The translations under genes were made by a program, and so were the position numbers. From NCBI RefSeq assembly GCF_003177035.1, contig NZ_CP029488.1, forward strand, positions 1,860,001 to 1,924,000: a stretch of 64,000 nt of DNA. The letters are read 5' to 3'. Shown here one piece after another: positions 35,198 to 45,822 of the stretch. Each line of letters begins with the position of its first letter. Positions within the stretch are counted from its first letter, which is position 1. The notes beneath the pieces were generated by a model, which had not been told where the DNA came from, made no database searches, and worked only from the letters and a program-made list of their open reading frames with translations. The stretch is from Salinisphaera sp. LB1. GTDB taxonomy: Bacteria; Pseudomonadota; Gammaproteobacteria; Nevskiales; Salinisphaeraceae.

Positions 35198-35716
35198 CTA
35201 CGCCGGCAGAAGACGGGGCCGGCCCTGCTCGTCCTTCTCGGGCGCGGTCGCGCCCGGCACCGATGTTTCCCGCGCGTCCTCGGTGGATTGATGCTCTTGT
35301 TCGGTGGTGCGAAACAATTTGACCGCCGTGGTCAGCGCCTCGGCCTCGCTCTGCAGCCCCGACACGGTGCGCTCCAGCGCCTGAACCAGTCCGCCGTTGC
35401 GCTGGCTGGTGTCGTCCCGTTGCTCCAGGGACGAGCTGATTTCCTCGGCGCCCTGCCTCCGATTGTTCGCTCGCCTTTGCTATTTCGCTGACCAGGCGGG
35501 CGAACTCCCGAATGGCCTCGGCGATGCGCGTCGACACATCGCGGGCATTCTCGACCAGAGATGCACCGGAGGCCATGTGGTGCACCGATTCAGCGATCAA
35601 CACCTCGATCTGATCGGCCGATTCGGCGGCACGCCGGGCAAGTTGGCGTACTTTGGCGGCGACTACGGAAAATCCGCGACCGTGCGCCGGTCTCGCCGGC
35701 ATCATGTCCGGCCGTA
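35198..35716 (-). pseudogene. Methyl-accepting chemotaxis protein, 3' fragment with frameshift
   Basis: Minus strand: from about 35716 the sequence reads GRGFSVVAAKVRQLARRAAESADQIE, the hairpin-tip region of an MCP signalling domain, then VLIAESVHHMASGASLVENA and further coiled coil. The frame is lost near 35455 after EQSE and continues in another frame as EEISSSLEQRDDTSQRNGG to a stop at 35198. The sensor, HAMP and first half of the signalling domain are missing. The remaining 35717-35941 stretch holds nothing I can name. Confidence 0.8.
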
Positions 35717-35941
35717 ATCCAGGGCGGGGCTCCCGGCTGGCCGCAGCCAATCCGAAATCCGTTGGAAGCGATCATTTTTGCTGCGTATTCGGCATTTCGA
35801 CGCCCGGAGGCCACCGTATGATGGGGTCGTTGTGAAGGCCGCTGCTGCGATGGCGTTGCGTCCGAATCGCCTGGATGCACGAGGGCCTGTGTCATCCATG
35901 GTCATAGGCCTGCCCTTAAATACCCGAGGTGTTTTCGCCTG

Positions 35942-37183
35942 ATGTCTTGTTTCGACCATGCTGCAGCCGAGTTTCTCGGGCTCGCTCCTTTTTTGCGCCA
36001 TAGCCTCAACGGGGACGATATGCAGCCGCTCGCCCGTGAATGGATCGCCCGCGCCGAAGCCGAGCCCGAGAACGCCATCCTCTGGATGAACCTGGCCACA
36101 CTCATGCTGTGTATGGGGCAACGCGGGCTCGGTCTCAATATTCAGGCGCAGGCGCTGGCGATGCAGCGCCGTTTTCATCTGGCGGCTGCTCGACAGCCGG
36201 CGCGCCTGCGTGTGTTGCTGCTGATGGCGCCCGGCGACCTGGCCGCCAACATGCCGCTGGATTGTCTGCTCGAGGATAGCGACATCGATCTCGAGTACTA
36301 CTTCGTCATGCCATCCGATGCCACGGAAAAGACGCCGTTGCCGGAACACGATCTGGCGATGGTGGCGATGAGCGACTCCGACGACAATCGCCCGAGCCTG
36401 GAGGCGATCAAACCCGTGGTGGCCGACTGGCCGCGGGCCGTGCTCAACACGCCCGAGGCCATCGCCAATACCGAGCGTGAGCGGGCGAGCCGATTGCTAC
36501 AAGGCGTCCCCGGGCTGGCGATGCCACCGACATTGTCGATCACGCGTGGCGAGCTGGAAGACATCGCGGGCGGCGAAAGCGCGATGACGTCCGTATGCGA
36601 GGGCATCGATTTCCCGTTGATCCTGCGCCCGCGCGATTCCCATGGCGGCCACGGTCTCGCCCGGTTGGCCGACCGGGACGCACTGGCGGCCTATCTTGCG
36701 GACGTCGAGGACGAACAGTTCCTGATTTCCCCCTTCATCGACTACACCGACTCGGATGGTTGGTATCGCAAGTACCGCGTCGTGCTCGTCGATGGCGAAC
36801 CCTTCGCCGGTCATATGGCGGTCTCGGACGACTGGATGATCCATTACCTCAACGCCGGCATGTACGACGATGCCGGCAAGCGCGCCAGAGAAGCGGCCTG
36901 GATGGCGTCGTTCGACGCATTTGCCAGCCGTCATCGCGCGGCGCTGGATGCGATCCACCAGCGTTCGGGGCTGGACTATGTCTGCATCGACTGCGGCCAG
37001 ACGCGCGACGGGGAACTGTTGGTCTTCGAAATCGGCAACGCCATGGTGGTACATGCCATGGACTCCGCCGAGCTGTTCCCGCACAAGCAAACGCATATGG
37101 CCAAGGTCAAGCATGCGCTGCGCGATCTGCTGCTGCAGCGCGTCGAAGAGGCAGACGCCCGATTGATGGACGAAACGACATGA
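35942..37183 (+). CDS. TPR-linked RimK-type ATP-grasp protein
   Basis: 413 residues. Residues about 25-75 form a TPR-like helical pair (EWIARAEAEPENAILWMNLATLMLCMGQRGLGLNIQAQALAMQ). A Rossmann-like part follows (LRVLLLMAPGDLAANMPLDCLLE and SDSDDNRPSLEAIKP), then the ATP-grasp domain (about 180-400) with FPLILRPRDSHGGHGLARL, FIDYTDSDGWYRKYRVVLVDG, MIHYLNAGMY and the metal-binding VFEIGNAMVVHAMD. ATP-grasp ligases join a carboxylate to an amine through an acyl phosphate. The substrate is unknown. The stop overlaps the serC start (ATGA), so the two products are probably made together. Confidence 0.85.
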   Translation: MSCFDHAAAEFLGLAPFLRHSLNGDDMQPLAREWIARAEAEPENAILWMNLATLMLCMGQRGLGLNIQAQALAMQRRFHLAAARQPARLRVLLLMAPGDLAANMPLDCLLEDSDIDLEYYFVMPSDATEKTPLPEHDLAMVAMSDSDDNRPSLEAIKPVVADWPRAVLNTPEAIANTERERASRLLQGVPGLAMPPTLSITRGELEDIAGGESAMTSVCEGIDFPLILRPRDSHGGHGLARLADRDALAAYLADVEDEQFLISPFIDYTDSDGWYRKYRVVLVDGEPFAGHMAVSDDWMIHYLNAGMYDDAGKRAREAAWMASFDAFASRHRAALDAIHQRSGLDYVCIDCGQTRDGELLVFEIGNAMVVHAMDSAELFPHKQTHMAKVKHALRDLLLQRVEEADARLMDETT

Positions 37184-38310
37184 ATGCGCGAAACGCCCTG
37201 AATTTCTCCGGTGGCCCCGGCGCCTTGCCGGAAAGCGTGCTGCGCGAGGTGCAACAGGCGATCGTCGAGGTGCCGGAGGTCGGCCTTTCGGTATTGGGGA
37301 TCAGCCATCGGTCCGACTGGTTCGCGGCCGTGGTCGACGAGCTGGAACACAATATCCGTACGCTGCTCGGCGTGGGCGAGAATTATCACGTGCTGTTGTT
37401 GCAGGGCGGGGCGACGCAGCAATTCACCATGGTGCCCATGACCCTGCTGCCGCCCGACGGCGCGCCGGCCGATTACCTGCATACCGGTTACTGGAGCGGC
37501 AAGGTCCTGCCTGCAGCGCGCCGTGAGGGCCCGATCCGGGTGGCCTGGAGCGGCGAGGCGGACGGCTTCCGTCACCTGCCCAGCGACGATACGCTTGCGC
37601 TCAGCGATACGGCGCCCTATCTGCACTACGTTTCCAACGAAACCGTGGAAGGGCTGCAATTTCATCGCGTGCTCGGGCACGACAACGTGCTCCGGGTCTG
37701 CGACATGTCGTCGGACTTCCTGTCGCGCCCGGTCGAAGCCGAGCGGTTTGGCCTGATCTATGCCCATGCGCAGAAGAACGTGGGCCCCGCCGGGGTCACC
37801 GTGGTCGTGGTGCGGGACGATCTGATTCAGGACGCGCCACAGGGTTTGCCCGATTTCCTCGATTATCGTTGCCACGTCCGCGCCCACTCCGTTCTCAACA
37901 CGCCGCCGGTGTTCGCGATCTACGTCGTGTTGTTGGTCACCCGCTGGCTGATGCACGACATCGGCGGCCTGGAGGCGATGGACGCCATCAATCGACAAAA
38001 GGCGGCGCGGCTCTACAGCGTGCTGGATGAAAGCGACGGGTTCTACCGGGGGTGGGCGGCCGAGCGCGACCGCTCTATCATGAATGTCGCATTCAACCTG
38101 CCGGACGAGACGCTGGAGCAGCGTTTTCTTGCCGAAGCCGAGGCCGCCGGCCTTTCCGGGCTGAAAGGCCATCGCGCCATCGGCGGTCTGCGGGCGTCGC
38201 TGTACAACGCGGTGACACTGGAAGCCGTCGAACAGTTGGCCGATTTCATGGATCGGTTTCGCGGTGCCCGGTCGATGTCGGCGCAGAGGGTGAGCGGCGT
38301 TCGAGGCTGA
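37180..38310 (+). CDS. serC: Phosphoserine aminotransferase
   Basis: 376 residues of the class V PLP aminotransferase family, close to SerC throughout: NFSGGPGALPESVLREVQQAI, LLLQGGATQQF, the PLP-lysine block YAHAQKNVGPAGVT, HSVLNTPPVFAIY and GLKGHRAIGGLRASLYNAV. SerC converts 3-phosphohydroxypyruvate to phosphoserine and also serves PLP synthesis. The ATG at 37180 overlaps the stop of the ATP-grasp gene. The partner is unusual, since serC commonly neighbours pdxB, serA, aroA or pheA. It may be the main SerC or a paralogue for the ATP-grasp pathway. Confidence 0.92.
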   Translation: MNARNALNFSGGPGALPESVLREVQQAIVEVPEVGLSVLGISHRSDWFAAVVDELEHNIRTLLGVGENYHVLLLQGGATQQFTMVPMTLLPPDGAPADYLHTGYWSGKVLPAARREGPIRVAWSGEADGFRHLPSDDTLALSDTAPYLHYVSNETVEGLQFHRVLGHDNVLRVCDMSSDFLSRPVEAERFGLIYAHAQKNVGPAGVTVVVVRDDLIQDAPQGLPDFLDYRCHVRAHSVLNTPPVFAIYVVLLVTRWLMHDIGGLEAMDAINRQKAARLYSVLDESDGFYRGWAAERDRSIMNVAFNLPDETLEQRFLAEAEAAGLSGLKGHRAIGGLRASLYNAVTLEAVEQLADFMDRFRGARSMSAQRVSGVRG

Positions 38311-38782
38311 CCCGCCGCGGGCGTTGCGCCTGCGGCCGGAAACATCGCGGCGCGGCGCTCGCTGGCGCCCGGGCTGAAGTTTGTCGCCCGACGCGCGCGG
38401 GTCAACAACCGTCAGGTGGCACGGCCGGCACGCCGGGATCGCACGTGCCGCCGATCGTGCAGGTCATTCGTGTTATTGGACGAAAGTCGTTGCCGGCGCG
38501 TTGATACCGTGCTTTAGTTCCCGATCGTAGCAGAACGGATGCGCTGCCCGGCCCGGCCGAGGCCTGTCTCGTTTGCCTAGCGCTTGCGGCCGTCCGAAGC
38601 GCCGATTGGAGTTCGATCTGATGGCTCTTTCGCGCGTTGTCATCCGTACCCGGGTCGGTTGCGGTGCCCTGGGTCGGGCCCGGTGCCGGCTCGATTCGCC
38701 CGGCTATTCCGGCGCGCAGGACAGGATCGGCCTGCCGGTCTCGCCGTGGCTGCGGCCCACGGTCGGCACCTGAGCCTCGCCC
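38311..38782. other. 470-bp intergenic region with no supported gene
   Basis: Between serC and the efflux operon I find no homology, RNA gene or repeat. A 66-codon frame at 38573-38773 has no features supporting it. Promoters for the efflux operon probably lie in the right half. Confidence 0.5.
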
Positions 38783-39988
38783 ATGCGCTCACAACGTTCC
38801 CCGTCGGACTCGCAAGGCGCGCCGCGCATGCCGGATACCGCCGGGCGTGGCCCCAGCCTGGTCAAGCGCATGATCGTGATGGTCGTGGGCGTACTCTTGC
38901 TGGTGGCTTTGATCGTCGGCGCGAAGGTTGGGCTGGTCATGCGCAAGATCGCCAGCCTGCCCAAGCCGGCGCCGGCAACGGTGAGCACCGCAGTGGCCCG
39001 CTATCAGGCCTGGCAACCGGCGTTGCACGCCGTGGGCAGCCTGCGCGCGGTGCGCGGCGCCGATCTGGCGCTGGACGTGCCGGGCCTGGTCAACCGGATC
39101 CACGTCCGATCCGGCCAGCACGTCAACAAGGGCGAACTGCTCTTGCAGCTGAATGACGCCGACGATCGCGCCCAGCTGGCACAGCTCGAAGCCGCCGCTC
39201 GACTGTCGCGGCTGAATTATCGTCGCGCCGACCAGCAGCGGGCCTCGCACGCCATCAGCACGGCCGACTACGACAGTGCGGCGGCCGACCTGAAGGGCAA
39301 GCAGGCGGCCGTCGCCGGGCAGAAGGCACTGGTTTCCAAGAAGCAGCTACGCGCGCCGTTTGCCGGGCGCGCGGGCATCATCACGGTCAGCCCCGGTGAC
39401 TATCTCAATGCCGGTACCGCGATCGTGACGCTGCAGCAGATCGACTCGCTTTATGCGGATTTCAGTGTGCCGCAACGCGCGATCGGCCGGCTGCAGATCG
39501 GCCAGACCATCCATCTGGCGGTGGATGCCTACGATTCCCGGCGTTTCGACGGGCGGGTCACCGCCATCAATCCGAAAGTGGATACGGACACCCGCAACGT
39601 GCAGGTTGAAGCTATCGTGCCCAACGCCGATGGCGCCCTGTTGCCGGGCATGTTCGCCAACATTCGTGTCGATGCCGGTCGCAGGCAGCGCTATCTGACG
39701 CTGCCGCAAGCGGCCATCGTCTACAACCCGTACGGCGACATGGTGTTTGTCGTCCAGCCGTCCAAGGGGAATAACGAGCAGGGGCAGCCGCTGCCCGCCA
39801 CCGTCCAGCAGACGCTGGTCACCACCGGCGAAACCCGCGGCGACCAGGTCGCGATCGTCAAGGGCCTCGCCGCCGGGGCGACCGTGGTTACCAGCGGCCA
39901 GATCAAACTGAGCAACGGCGCGCCGATCACGATCGACAACAACGTGCAGCCGGCGGACGCCGCGCATCCGACGCCGCAGGAACATTAG
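38783..39988 (+). CDS. RND efflux periplasmic adaptor (membrane fusion protein)
   Basis: 401 residues: a cytoplasmic basic leader, one membrane anchor (about residues 29-55, MIVMVVGVLLLVALIVGAKVG), then the lipoyl halves around an alpha-helical hairpin (VPGLVNRIHVRSGQHVNKGELLLQLND and LRAPFAGRAGIITVSPGDYLNAG), and the beta-barrel and membrane-proximal domains. It bridges the inner-membrane pump to an outer-membrane channel. The pump gene follows 165 bases on. The start could also be the ATG at 38828. The outer-membrane factor is not in the window. Confidence 0.92.
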   Translation: MRSQRSPSDSQGAPRMPDTAGRGPSLVKRMIVMVVGVLLLVALIVGAKVGLVMRKIASLPKPAPATVSTAVARYQAWQPALHAVGSLRAVRGADLALDVPGLVNRIHVRSGQHVNKGELLLQLNDADDRAQLAQLEAAARLSRLNYRRADQQRASHAISTADYDSAAADLKGKQAAVAGQKALVSKKQLRAPFAGRAGIITVSPGDYLNAGTAIVTLQQIDSLYADFSVPQRAIGRLQIGQTIHLAVDAYDSRRFDGRVTAINPKVDTDTRNVQVEAIVPNADGALLPGMFANIRVDAGRRQRYLTLPQAAIVYNPYGDMVFVVQPSKGNNEQGQPLPATVQQTLVTTGETRGDQVAIVKGLAAGATVVTSGQIKLSNGAPITIDNNVQPADAAHPTPQEH

Positions 39989-40153
39989 CGTGGCGATATT
40001 TTGTGCGCGGCCCATGCCGCAACGGCATTGCCGCAACACGTGGCGCAGCGCCCCCGGACATAGTCGCGCCACGCAAACCAGCCACAAAGCGGACGGGCGG
40101 CCCGGCCGCCCGCGCGACCGTCGCACGAGCGCGCTCCCGGTGCGGGCGGCGCC

Positions 40154-43100
40154 ATGAAGTTCACCGATCTTTTCGTCAATCGGCCGGTGCTGGCGATTGT
40201 GGTCAGTACGCTGATCCTGGTGCTCGGTTTGCGGGCGGTCACCGGCCTCACGGTGCGTCAGTATCCGAAAACGGAAAATGCCACGGTCACGGTGACCACC
40301 GCTTATTACGGCGCCGACGCGCAAACCATGGCCGGTTTCGTGACCCAGCCGCTGGAGCAGGCGATCGCCCAGGCCCAGGGCATCGACTATCTGTCGTCGA
40401 GCAGCGTGTCCGGTGTTTCCACCATCACCGCCACGCTGCGCCTGAATTACGACGCCAACCGTGCGCTCAGCGAGATCAACACCCAGGTCAATTCGGTACG
40501 CAACAAGCTGCCGCCGGCGGCGCAGCAGCCGGTGCTGACGGTGCAGACCGGCGAGACCATCGACGCGATGTACATGGGCTTCTACAGCGACGAGTTGCCC
40601 ACCAACAACATCACCGATTATCTGGCGCGCGTGGTCAAGCCCAAGCTGGATTCCATCGCCGGGGTACAGACCGCCGAGCTCCTTGGCGCGCGCCAGTTCG
40701 CCTTGCGCGCATGGCTGGACCCGGCGCGCATGGCCGCCCACGGGGTGACGGCCAGCGACGTGCATGCCGCGCTGGCGGCGAACAATTACCTGGCCGCGAT
40801 CGGCTCGACCAAGGGGCAGGCCGTGACGGTGGATCTGACCACCGACAGCGACCTGCACACGGTCGACGAGTTCAGGCAGCTCGCCATCAAGCAGCACAAC
40901 GGCGCCATCGTGCGCCTGCAGGATGTGGCCCACGTCACGCTGGGCTCCGAGAACTACGACGCCAACGTAGCCTTCGGCGGCAAGAGTTCGGTGTTCATCG
41001 GTATCAAGGTCGCGCCCGACGCCAACATTCTGGACGTCGCCCGGCGGGTACGCGAGGCGTTTCCGGGCCTGCAGCGCCAGCTGCCCAACAGCATGACCGG
41101 CGCGATCGTGTATGACGCCACCGCGTTCGTGAACACCTCGATCCACGAGGTGATCAAGACGCTGGTGGAGGCGCTGCTGATCGTCACCGCGGTGATCTTC
41201 CTGTTCCTCGGCAGCCTGCGCGCGGTGGTCATTCCGCTGGTGGCCATGCCGCTGTCGATGGTCGGCACCTTCTTCATGATGCTGGTGCTGGGTTACTCCA
41301 TCAATCTGCTCACGCTGCTGGCGCTGGTGCTGGCCATCGGGCTGGTGGTCGACGATGCCATCATCGTGGTCGAGAACGTCGATCGCCACATGAAGGACGA
41401 GGGCAAGACGCCGCGCCAGGCCGCGCTGCTGGCCGCCCGCGAGCTGGGCGGCCCGATTCTGGCGATGACCGTGGTACTGATCGCGGTCTATGCCCCGATC
41501 GGTTTTCAGAAAGGCCTGACCGGCGCGCTGTTCACCGAGTTCGCCTTCACCCTGGCGGGTGCGGTGACGGTATCGGCGGTGATCGCGCTGACGCTGTCGC
41601 CGATGATGTGTTCGCGTTTTTTTCGCGCCAGCGCGAACCCCGGCCGCTTGCCGGCCTTCATCGATCGCCAGTTCGAGCGCGTGAGCGAGCGCTACCAGCG
41701 CGCGCTGCACGGCGCGCTGGATACCTGGGTGGTGCTCGCGGTGATGGGGGGCCTGCTGTTTCTGGCCACCATCGCGCTCGGCATGACGGCGAGCTCGGAA
41801 CTGGCGCCGGAAGAGGATCAGGGGGTGGTGATCGGCCAGATCGTGGGCGCGCCCAACGCGACCGCGCAGCAGATGGATGTCTACGCCCACCAGATGTTCG
41901 ACAAGGCCCGCAGCCTTCCGGAGTACGATCAGATGTTCCAGATCACCGGCACGCCGACGATCAATCAGGGCATCGGCGGCGTGCTGTTCAAACCCTGGGA
42001 CCAGCGCAGCCGCAACGCCCATGTTCTGCAGACGGTGCTGCAGCAGAAGTGGAACGATATCGCCGGTGCGCGGGTGGCGGCATTCCAGTTTCCGGCGTTG
42101 CCGGGTGCCTCGGGGTTGCCGATCCAGCTGGTGATCACCACCACCGAGCCATTCCGGAATCTCTACGAGGTGGCCCAGGCGGTCAAGAAAAAGGCCCAGG
42201 CCAGCGGCAAGTTCTATTACATCGATTCCAACCTCAAGCTGGACAAGCCGCAGAGCACGATCGTGTTCGACCGCGATCTGATCACCGCCCTCGGCCTGAC
42301 CCAGAAGGACGTCGGCGCGTCGCTGTCGGCCGCGCTCGGCGGCGGCTACGTCAACTACTTCTCGATCGCCGGGCGATCCTACAAGGTGATTCCGCAGGTG
42401 CGGCAGGCCGATCGGCTGAACCCCGATCAGGTGCTGGATTACTATCTTGGCGTGCCGGACGGCGCGTTGATCCCGGCAGCAACCGTGGCCACGCTGAAGC
42501 CGGAGGTGGTGCCGCAGTCGCTCAACCGGTTCCAGCAACTCAACTCGGCGACCATCTCCGGCGTATCGGGCATGTCGCAGGGGGCCGCGCTGGCCTTTCT
42601 GCGTACCGCGGTCCACGACGTCGCGCCCGGCGGCGATTACCATGTCGATTATTCGGGCGCGTCACGACAGTTCGAGCAGGAATCCGGCGGTTTCGTCAAT
42701 ACGCTTCTGTTGGCCACCATCATCGTGTTCCTGGTGCTGGCGGCCCAGTTCAATAGCCTGCGCGACCCGGCCGTGATCCTGGTTTCGGTGCCGCTGGCCC
42801 TGTTCGGCGCCCTGATCTTCGTCAATCTGTTCACCAGTCTCAACATCTATACCGAGGTCGGCCTGGTGACGTTGATGGGACTGATCAGCAAGCACGGCAT
42901 CCTGATCGTCCAGTTCGCCAACGATCTGCAGCGCGCCGGCCTGTCCAAGCGCGAGGCCATCGAGCAGGCGGCCGGTGTGCGTCTGCGGCCGATCCTGATG
43001 ACCACCGCCGCCATGGTGCTGGGCGTGGTGCCGCTGGTGATTGCCACGGGCGCGGGGGCTGCCGGCCGGTTCAACATGGGGCTGGTGATATCCACCGGCC

Positions 43101-43186
43101 TGGCCATCGGCACGCTGTTTACCCTATTCGTGGTGCCGGCCTTCTACATGTTGCTGGCGGCGCGGCACGAGACGACTAGTCCGTGA
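40154..43186 (+). CDS. RND multidrug efflux permease (HAE1 type)
   Basis: 1010 residues, twelve membrane segments and two large periplasmic loops. Seen are the start MKFTDLFVNRPVLAIVVSTLILVLG, the TM4 proton-relay block ALVLAIGLVVDDAIIVVENVDRHM with two adjacent Asp, and the TM9-TM12 region LVTLMGLISKHGILIVQFANDLQ. The length and motifs fit proton-driven drug exporters of the MexB/MdtC class. It works with the adaptor at 38783. Its 3' end overlaps the convergent ybaK by 11 bases. The specific substrates cannot be read from sequence. Confidence 0.95.
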   Translation: MKFTDLFVNRPVLAIVVSTLILVLGLRAVTGLTVRQYPKTENATVTVTTAYYGADAQTMAGFVTQPLEQAIAQAQGIDYLSSSSVSGVSTITATLRLNYDANRALSEINTQVNSVRNKLPPAAQQPVLTVQTGETIDAMYMGFYSDELPTNNITDYLARVVKPKLDSIAGVQTAELLGARQFALRAWLDPARMAAHGVTASDVHAALAANNYLAAIGSTKGQAVTVDLTTDSDLHTVDEFRQLAIKQHNGAIVRLQDVAHVTLGSENYDANVAFGGKSSVFIGIKVAPDANILDVARRVREAFPGLQRQLPNSMTGAIVYDATAFVNTSIHEVIKTLVEALLIVTAVIFLFLGSLRAVVIPLVAMPLSMVGTFFMMLVLGYSINLLTLLALVLAIGLVVDDAIIVVENVDRHMKDEGKTPRQAALLAARELGGPILAMTVVLIAVYAPIGFQKGLTGALFTEFAFTLAGAVTVSAVIALTLSPMMCSRFFRASANPGRLPAFIDRQFERVSERYQRALHGALDTWVVLAVMGGLLFLATIALGMTASSELAPEEDQGVVIGQIVGAPNATAQQMDVYAHQMFDKARSLPEYDQMFQITGTPTINQGIGGVLFKPWDQRSRNAHVLQTVLQQKWNDIAGARVAAFQFPALPGASGLPIQLVITTTEPFRNLYEVAQAVKKKAQASGKFYYIDSNLKLDKPQSTIVFDRDLITALGLTQKDVGASLSAALGGGYVNYFSIAGRSYKVIPQVRQADRLNPDQVLDYYLGVPDGALIPAATVATLKPEVVPQSLNRFQQLNSATISGVSGMSQGAALAFLRTAVHDVAPGGDYHVDYSGASRQFEQESGGFVNTLLLATIIVFLVLAAQFNSLRDPAVILVSVPLALFGALIFVNLFTSLNIYTEVGLVTLMGLISKHGILIVQFANDLQRAGLSKREAIEQAAGVRLRPILMTTAAMVLGVVPLVIATGAGAAGRFNMGLVISTGLAIGTLFTLFVVPAFYMLLAARHETTSP

Positions 43187-43643
43187 TATCGGCGAATTGC
43201 CCGTCGGTGAGTGCCGCCAGATCGCCCGGGCTGAGACTGATTTCCAGCCCGCGCCGGCCGGCGCTGACATGCATCTGTTCCAATCGCAGTGCCGAGCTGT
43301 CGATGACGGTGGCCAGCCGTTTCTTCTGCCCGAGCGGGCTGACCCCGCCCAGCACGTAACCGGTCATCTTCTCGACAGTTGCCGGCTCGGCCATAAAGGT
43401 CTTTTTCGTGTTCATGGTGGCGGCGAGTTTCTTCAGATTCAGCCGGCCCGAGACGGGCACGATGGCGACCACGAACGCGTGCGTGCCGGTCTCGGCGACC
43501 AGCGTCTTGAAAACTTCCTGCGGCGACAGCCCCAGTTGATGGGAGGCATCGATGCCGTACTCGCCCGCGGCCCTGCTGGCATCGTAGCGCCGGACCTCGT
43601 GGGCGATGCCCGCGGCTTCGAGGATCTGGATGGCAGGTGTCAC
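43176..43643 (-). CDS. ybaK: Cys-tRNA(Pro)/Cys-tRNA(Cys) deacylase YbaK
   Basis: 155 residues, normal for YbaK/EbsC. Characteristic blocks are TPAIQILEAAGIAHEVRRYD, the catalytic-lysine region EVFKTLVAE, AATMNTKKTFMAEP and TGYVLGGVSPLGQKKRL. YbaK hydrolyses Cys mischarged on tRNA(Pro). It stands alone and overlaps the 3' end of the efflux permease by 11 bases, so no terminator separates the convergent genes. Confidence 0.93.
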   Translation of the reverse strand: MTPAIQILEAAGIAHEVRRYDASRAAGEYGIDASHQLGLSPQEVFKTLVAETGTHAFVVAIVPVSGRLNLKKLAATMNTKKTFMAEPATVEKMTGYVLGGVSPLGQKKRLATVIDSSALRLEQMHVSAGRRGLEISLSPGDLAALTDGQFADITD

Positions 43644-43716
43644 GGCCGGTGCGCTTCATGGACTAAACGATTGGAAATGGTAGCGCGCCGCCCCGGCGCC
43701 GGCGAGCGTGGCGCCA

Positions 43717-43878
43717 GGGTCTGTTGTCCCTTCGGGTTGGGCCGCCCATAAAATCAATCAGGGCGCCGATACGGCGTTGCGCGTCTTGCTCGTGGCACGC
43801 CACGACCGGCGACGCGCGCCTTGTCTCGACGGATTTGCGGTCTCCAACGCGGCGCGCGCACGAAACGGCAACAGGCCC
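43717..43878. mobile_element. MITE family 1, copy 4 (162 bp, internally deleted)
   Basis: Left end gggtctgttg joins directly to the inner sequence tcccttcgggttgggccgc, so about 130 bases of the full element are missing; the junction falls on a TTG shared by both sides. The right end acgaaacggcaacaggccc is complete with TA after it. At the third variable site it carries a CCATAAAA-type segment like copy 3. It lies between ybaK and trmO. Confidence 0.8.
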
Positions 43879-43916
43879 TAGACTGCCGGCACGTGCCCGA
43901 TCGACCCGATACCCGT

Positions 43917-44674
43917 ATGGACGAAAGCCTTCCACTGTCACTGACGCCCGTCGGCGTGGTCGCCAGCGACTACCCCGACAAGTTCGGCGTACCCCGCCAG
44001 CCGGGGTTGGTCGAGGCGGCGCGGGGCGTGGTGAGTCTGGTTGCGCCCTACGACGATCCGCTCGCCATCGAGGGCATCGCGGCCTACAGTCATCTGTGGC
44101 TGAGTTTTGTGTTCGATCGCAGCCCGGCAACCTGGCGCCCCCGCGTACGGCCGCCGCGGCTGGGCGGCAACGCCCGGGTCGGCGTGTTCGCCACGCGCAG
44201 CACGCACCGGCCCAACCGGCTGGGGCTTTCGGTGGTGCGCCTGCTCGATGTGGCTATCGCATCGCGTGCCTCGCCGGCGCCGTGGGCGTTGCCCGGCATG
44301 ACTGGAATGCGGCCGGCGCGGGTTCACCTGCTGATTGGCGGGCACGATCTGGTGGCCGGCACGCCGGTTGTGGATATCAAGCCGTATCTGCCCTGGGCGG
44401 ATGCGCGGGTCGCGGCGCGCGCCGATCTCGCGCCAACCGCGCCGCCGTCGCTCGCCGTGCATTGGGAGGCCGCGGCCGAACAGCGCGTGGCCGCGCGGGC
44501 GGATGCCGGCCCGCTCCGGGCGCTGATCGAGCAGGTGCTGGCCCAGGACCCGCGCCCGGCGTACCGGCGCGCCGATGGGGATCGCGTCTATGGTGTGGCG
44601 TTGCGCGATGTCGACGTGCGCTTCGTGGTCGAGGCGTCGGGCGTGGCCCGCGTGCTCGAGATCGTGCCGGCGGC

Positions 44675-44690
<16 letters not shown>
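43917..44690 (+). CDS. trmO: tRNA (t6A37) N6-methyltransferase TrmO
   Basis: 257 residues. The N-terminal TsaA/UPF0066 beta-barrel domain (about 1-150) shows FGVPRQPGLV, YSHLWLSFVFD, the SAM-binding GVFATRSTHRPNRLGLSVV and GHDLVAGTPVVDIKPYLPWAD. The C-terminal part (about 160-250), with YGVALRDVDVRFVVE, is the TrmO-specific extension known from E. coli YaeB. The enzyme methylates threonylcarbamoyladenosine in tRNA(Thr). The ATG at 43917 comes after the MITE right end, so the element lies just upstream and may affect its promoter. The stop region overlaps convergent moaA by 16 bases. Confidence 0.93.
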
Positions 44691-45709
<1,019 letters not shown>

Positions 45710-45822
45710 ACGATTGAGAATAACATCGCGCGCCCACGTCGATGGGCTGTCGAGGGTGGTTTTCTGTGTCGGAACGGTTAGCGATAGCCTCGTTTCATTG
45801 CCATAAGCCCTAGAATGAGGGC

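Noticed and set aside
37180-38310. ATP-grasp and SerC pair as a known peptide-antibiotic cluster
   Set aside because: No NRPS, carrier protein, resistance or export gene belongs clearly to it; kept only as an open hypothesis.
38573-38773. 66-codon frame before the efflux adaptor
   Set aside because: No ribosome site, homology or domain feature; GC-rich random frame.
39347-42643. A 1098-codon minus-strand open frame opposite the RND efflux genes
   Set aside because: Composition is typical of antisense frames in GC-rich DNA, and the plus strand encodes clear RND proteins.
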